Positions 61,687 to 64,000 of a DNA stretch of 64,000 nt are shown piece by piece (the stretch's first letter is position 1; every line of letters begins with the position of its first letter). The notes beneath the pieces were generated by a model that was given only the letters and a program-made list of their open reading frames with translations, made no database searches and was not told the origin of the DNA. The position numbers and the translations under genes are program-made. Source of the stretch: Alphaproteobacteria bacterium (GTDB lineage: Bacteria > Pseudomonadota > Alphaproteobacteria > CAAGCB01 > CAG-977); the NCBI GenBank assembly GCA_900768185.1, contig CAAGCB010000028.1:1-64000 (forward strand), in the 5' to 3' direction.

Positions 61687-62535
61687 ATGGATTCGGATAA
61701 ATTTGTTCATGTAAAGCGCGACTCGGGCGGCAAAGGCAAAAAGGGCAATAACAAGGGCGGTCGTCAAAACGGCGGCTTTTATTCCGAAGGACATCATAAC
61801 AAAGCGCAACGCGAGGGTGATTTTTCTTTCGACACGATACACGGGTTGAAACTGAAAGAAGTCGAATACAAGGTTCCGTCCAAAGCGGAACGCGTCGCCA
61901 AGCGCAATGAATTTAACGGCGAACGCGACGAACTGGGCAACGTCGTTGTCGAGGGCGTCCGTTCCAAGTTTTTGAAAATGCTGGCAAAAGACCATGAAAA
62001 GGAACTGGTCGAACGTTTGGGGCTGACCGAACGCGACATTCGGGGCATGCGCGAAGGCTATACGCCGAACGGCTTTAACGTCCACCACAAACTGGCTTTG
62101 CACGGCGGCGGCAAAAACGAATTTAAAAACTTCATTCTGACCCCGCTGTACCCGCACGACCAGTGGCATCACGACGTTATGGACGCGCAACTGTTGGGCA
62201 TTCGCGAAGGCGAAGCGCGCAAAATCAAAATTCCGTGGACGGACGAAATGATCTACGATCCCAAACAGTTCGGATTTACCAAGGAAAACCGCCCCGTGAA
62301 ACCGAATTACGTTTCCAACGTCGATCCCGCGAACTATCCGAAGCTGTACAAAGCCGAGGATATCTCCGTCGCCAAACGGCAAAAAGACATGGCGCCCGTG
62401 TACGCCCAGTTCGATGAAATGGACGCGGAACGTCAACGCGCGCAGGCGGTGCACGCCCAACGTCAGGCGGAAAAACGGCAAAAGCCCGCTCAAAACGCCG
62501 CTTTGCAACGGGCGCTGGCGTCGAAACAGCGGTAA
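61687..62535 (+). CDS. HNH-like nuclease family protein, copy 2
   Basis: A 282-residue soluble protein. The N-terminal 40 residues are Gly/Lys/Asn-rich and flexible, then FDTIHGLKLKEVEYKVPSKAER leads to a helical part (RSKFLKMLAKDHEKEL), and an HNH-like core at about residues 128-165: FNVHHKLALHGGGKNEFKN, then YPHDQWHH. The second His of the pair, the Asn and the final His fit the His-Asn-His pattern. The rest (PWTDEMIYDPKQFG) is shared with the next gene. ATG 61687 has GGGGA upstream. It is very close to the gene at 62681 and more distant from the virD4-linked gene at 3348. An active nuclease, effector or toxin is possible. Confidence 0.68.
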   Translation: MDSDKFVHVKRDSGGKGKKGNNKGGRQNGGFYSEGHHNKAQREGDFSFDTIHGLKLKEVEYKVPSKAERVAKRNEFNGERDELGNVVVEGVRSKFLKMLAKDHEKELVERLGLTERDIRGMREGYTPNGFNVHHKLALHGGGKNEFKNFILTPLYPHDQWHHDVMDAQLLGIREGEARKIKIPWTDEMIYDPKQFGFTKENRPVKPNYVSNVDPANYPKLYKAEDISVAKRQKDMAPVYAQFDEMDAERQRAQAVHAQRQAEKRQKPAQNAALQRALASKQR

Positions 62536-62555
62536 TTCGGAACGCAAATTCATTC

Positions 62556-62590
62556 AAAGCGGGAGGTCGCAAACGACTTCCCGCTTTTTT
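62556..62590 (+). terminator. Rho-independent terminator after HNH copy 2
   Basis: A 14-bp stem (AAAGCGGGAGGTCG with CGACTTCCCGCTTT, one G-T pair) with a four-base loop is followed by a run of Ts, 20 bases after the stop. Confidence 0.9.
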
Positions 62591-62680
62591 ACGAACGCCA
62601 TAAGATTTTTGTTGATTTTTTTGTCCAAAGCCACTAATGTGATTCGTAGCAAGGACCATTCAAAGCTCAGGAGGCTTTTC

Positions 62681-63436
62681 ATGCTGGAAATCGATTTCGA
62701 AGCGAACAAAAAATACGTTCACGAAAAACGCGGTCACAAAAACAAAGGCGGCAACGGCGGTCGGGCGAAAGCCGGATACACCGCGGAACAGCGCGCCGGC
62801 AAATTCAATTTTGACAATATTCACGGCATGGGATTGAAAAAAGTCGTCTATCAGGTTCCGAGCAGCGACGAACGCAAGGCGAAACGCGCCGAATTCAACG
62901 GTTCCGCCGGCAAAGAGGGCATGCGTTCCAAATTCCTGAAAATGTTGGCGAAAGACCATGAAAAGGCTTTGCGCGAACAGCTGGGCTTCGGCGACGCCGA
63001 ATTGAAATTGATGCGCGACGGCAAATCGGTTCCGGGGTACAACGTTCATCACAAACTGCCTTTGCACGGCGGCGGCAAAAACGAATTTAAAAACTTCATT
63101 CTGACTCCGCTGTATCCGCACGACCAGTGGCATCACGACATTCTGGATCCGCAAATCGAGAACTGCATGGGAACGGGACAGAAAAAGGAAGTCATGTTGC
63201 CGTGGACGGACGATATGATTTACGACCCGAAAAAATTCGGCATCACAAAGGACAATGTCAAGGTTACGCCGAATTACACGTCGCGCGTCAATCCGGACAG
63301 CTATCCGAAAATCTATACGCCCGAACAGGTCGCGGACGCCGCGAACCGCAAAAGGGAATTGGCGAAATTCGCGCCGAAGCAGTCGAACGGTCAGAAAAAC
63401 TTTATCGCCGCTCTGGTCGGTCAGAAACAGCGTTGA
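62681..63436 (+). CDS. HNH-like nuclease family protein, copy 3
   Basis: A 251-residue protein, closely related to the gene at 61687 but with a shorter start. Gly/Lys/His/Asn-rich N-terminus (HEKRGHKNKGGNGGR), FDNIHGMGLKKVVYQVPSS, RSKFLKMLAKDHEKAL, then the HNH-like core YNVHHKLPLHGGGKNEFKN at about residues 120-138 and YPHDQWHH. All presumed catalytic residues are present. The basic disordered N-terminus could bind nucleic acid or serve as a secretion signal. AGGAGG lies five bases before the ATG at 62681. It has its own promoter space and terminator, separate from copy 2. Confidence 0.7.
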   Translation: MLEIDFEANKKYVHEKRGHKNKGGNGGRAKAGYTAEQRAGKFNFDNIHGMGLKKVVYQVPSSDERKAKRAEFNGSAGKEGMRSKFLKMLAKDHEKALREQLGFGDAELKLMRDGKSVPGYNVHHKLPLHGGGKNEFKNFILTPLYPHDQWHHDILDPQIENCMGTGQKKEVMLPWTDDMIYDPKKFGITKDNVKVTPNYTSRVNPDSYPKIYTPEQVADAANRKRELAKFAPKQSNGQKNFIAALVGQKQR

Positions 63437-63455
63437 TCTTTTCAAAAAAACGGTT

Positions 63456-63488
63456 AAGGGGTAATTCGGAAACGGATTGCCCCTTTTC
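63456..63488 (+). terminator. Rho-independent terminator after HNH copy 3
   Basis: A 10-bp stem (AAGGGGTAAT with ATTGCCCCTT, one T-G pair) with a ten-base loop is followed by TTC, 20 bases after the stop. Confidence 0.75.
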
Positions 63489-63575
63489 ATTACGGGGAAA
63501 TTTTCCCTTGTCTTGTTTCTTTTGTTCGCTTTAAAGTAGACGGATAAAAAAAGCCGCTGTGGAAAAGGAGGGAAT

Positions 63576-64000
63576 ATGTCGTTGATGCGGACGCTGAAAA
63601 AGGAAACGGCAAAAGCCGTTTTCATGTTTGTTCCGGACAAAGAAAAAAGAAAAGTGATGCGCAAAACGCTGGAATTAAAATGGGGGTGCGCGGATCTGTC
63701 CTATTATGAAGTCTACTTTGACGGCGTCTTTCACAAATATAACGGCTTGGTTGCGACCGCGGCGAATGTGAAAACGTTGATTTTGGGGGACAGCCACGCG
63801 CAGTTCGGTTGCGTCCCGTTTTTAATCGGCGAAAGTGCTTATAATTGCGCTTTTAACGCCAACAGCTTGTATGAAAGTTTTGAAACGCTGAAAAAAGCGG
63901 CGGAGCTGTGTCCCGAATTGAAAACGGTCGTGTTGTTTTGTTCGTTTTACAACGGCGGCTACAGTTTGGTGTGGACGACCGAAGCGTGGCGTTGCAAAGT
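63576..64000 (+). CDS. Unidentified protein with a GDSH motif, truncated by the window
   Basis: The first 141 residues of a gene running past the right edge. ATG 63576 has AAGGAGG at ideal spacing. After a basic amphipathic start, residues about 66-76 read TLILGDSHAQFG, which resembles block I of SGNH/GDSL-type hydrolases or the GDSH motif of surface-polysaccharide modifying enzymes; later comes VVLFCSFYNGGYS. No membrane segment is seen so far. A role in glycan or envelope modification is a guess; the C-terminal part is needed. Confidence 0.5.
   Translation, partial: MSLMRTLKKETAKAVFMFVPDKEKRKVMRKTLELKWGCADLSYYEVYFDGVFHKYNGLVATAANVKTLILGDSHAQFGCVPFLIGESAYNCAFNANSLYESFETLKKAAELCPELKTVVLFCSFYNGGYSLVWTTEAWRCK

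Overview
The window looks like a chromosomal segment of a GC-rich alphaproteobacterium, probably host-associated. Three things point there: a fused ispDF gene, the order dusB / (ntr-derived fragment) / trkA / HAD / hfq / hflX that is typical of Alphaproteobacteria, and a type IV secretion system with duplicated virB6 and virB8 genes, a pattern known from Rickettsiales-type systems. Both replicon edges are open: a DNA adenine methylase tail enters on the left and an unidentified gene runs off on the right. No plasmid backbone, phage, insertion sequence or CRISPR array was seen.

Layout: (1) 1-1030 is a patchwork: methylase tail, an AT-rich orphan gene, a truncated DUF1796 gene lying just downstream of tRNA-Glu(CTC), and short repeats. 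(2) 1188-2885 holds two tandem DUF1189 membrane proteins. (3) 2910-17387 is the first secretion locus. Genes on the minus strand encode a SUKH protein, a proline-rich HNH-like protein, the VirD4 coupling protein, two paralogous membrane proteins and two unrecognised soluble proteins. On the plus strand, diverging at about 11.5 kb, are three VirB6-like channel proteins and a small membrane protein. (4) 17454-47421 is mostly housekeeping: guanine deaminase, methyltransferase, acyl-ACP thioesterase, a nonsense-mutated DUF1796 gene, ispDF, dusB-fis-trkA-HAD, hfq-hflX-IMPase, comEC, aspartate aminotransferase, uvrB, a glycosyltransferase-like membrane protein, a Bat (aerotolerance-type) operon, a sensor-like/binding-protein pair, hydrolases and rhlE. 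(5) 47515-59104 is the second secretion locus in canonical order: virB8a, virB7-like, virB8b, virB9, virB10, virB11. (6) 59224-63436 holds two DHH phosphoesterases, a lipoprotein and two more HNH-like genes related to the one beside virD4.

The most striking object is the VirB10 homologue: about 2461 residues, of which some 1800 are about 106 copies of a 17-residue repeat inserted between the inner-membrane anchor and the conserved VirB10 C-domain. The layout recalls the repeat-bearing VirB10 of the Helicobacter Cag system (CagY), but the repeat is unrelated. It is matched by a VirB9 with a C-terminal SPOR-like domain, which suggests an envelope-spanning core adapted to peptidoglycan or to an unusual periplasm. 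VirB1 to VirB5 are not in the window and must lie elsewhere if the system works.

All names come from reading motifs and gene order by eye; no database search was run. Starts were moved to the best ribosome binding site where the longest open frame was not convincing.
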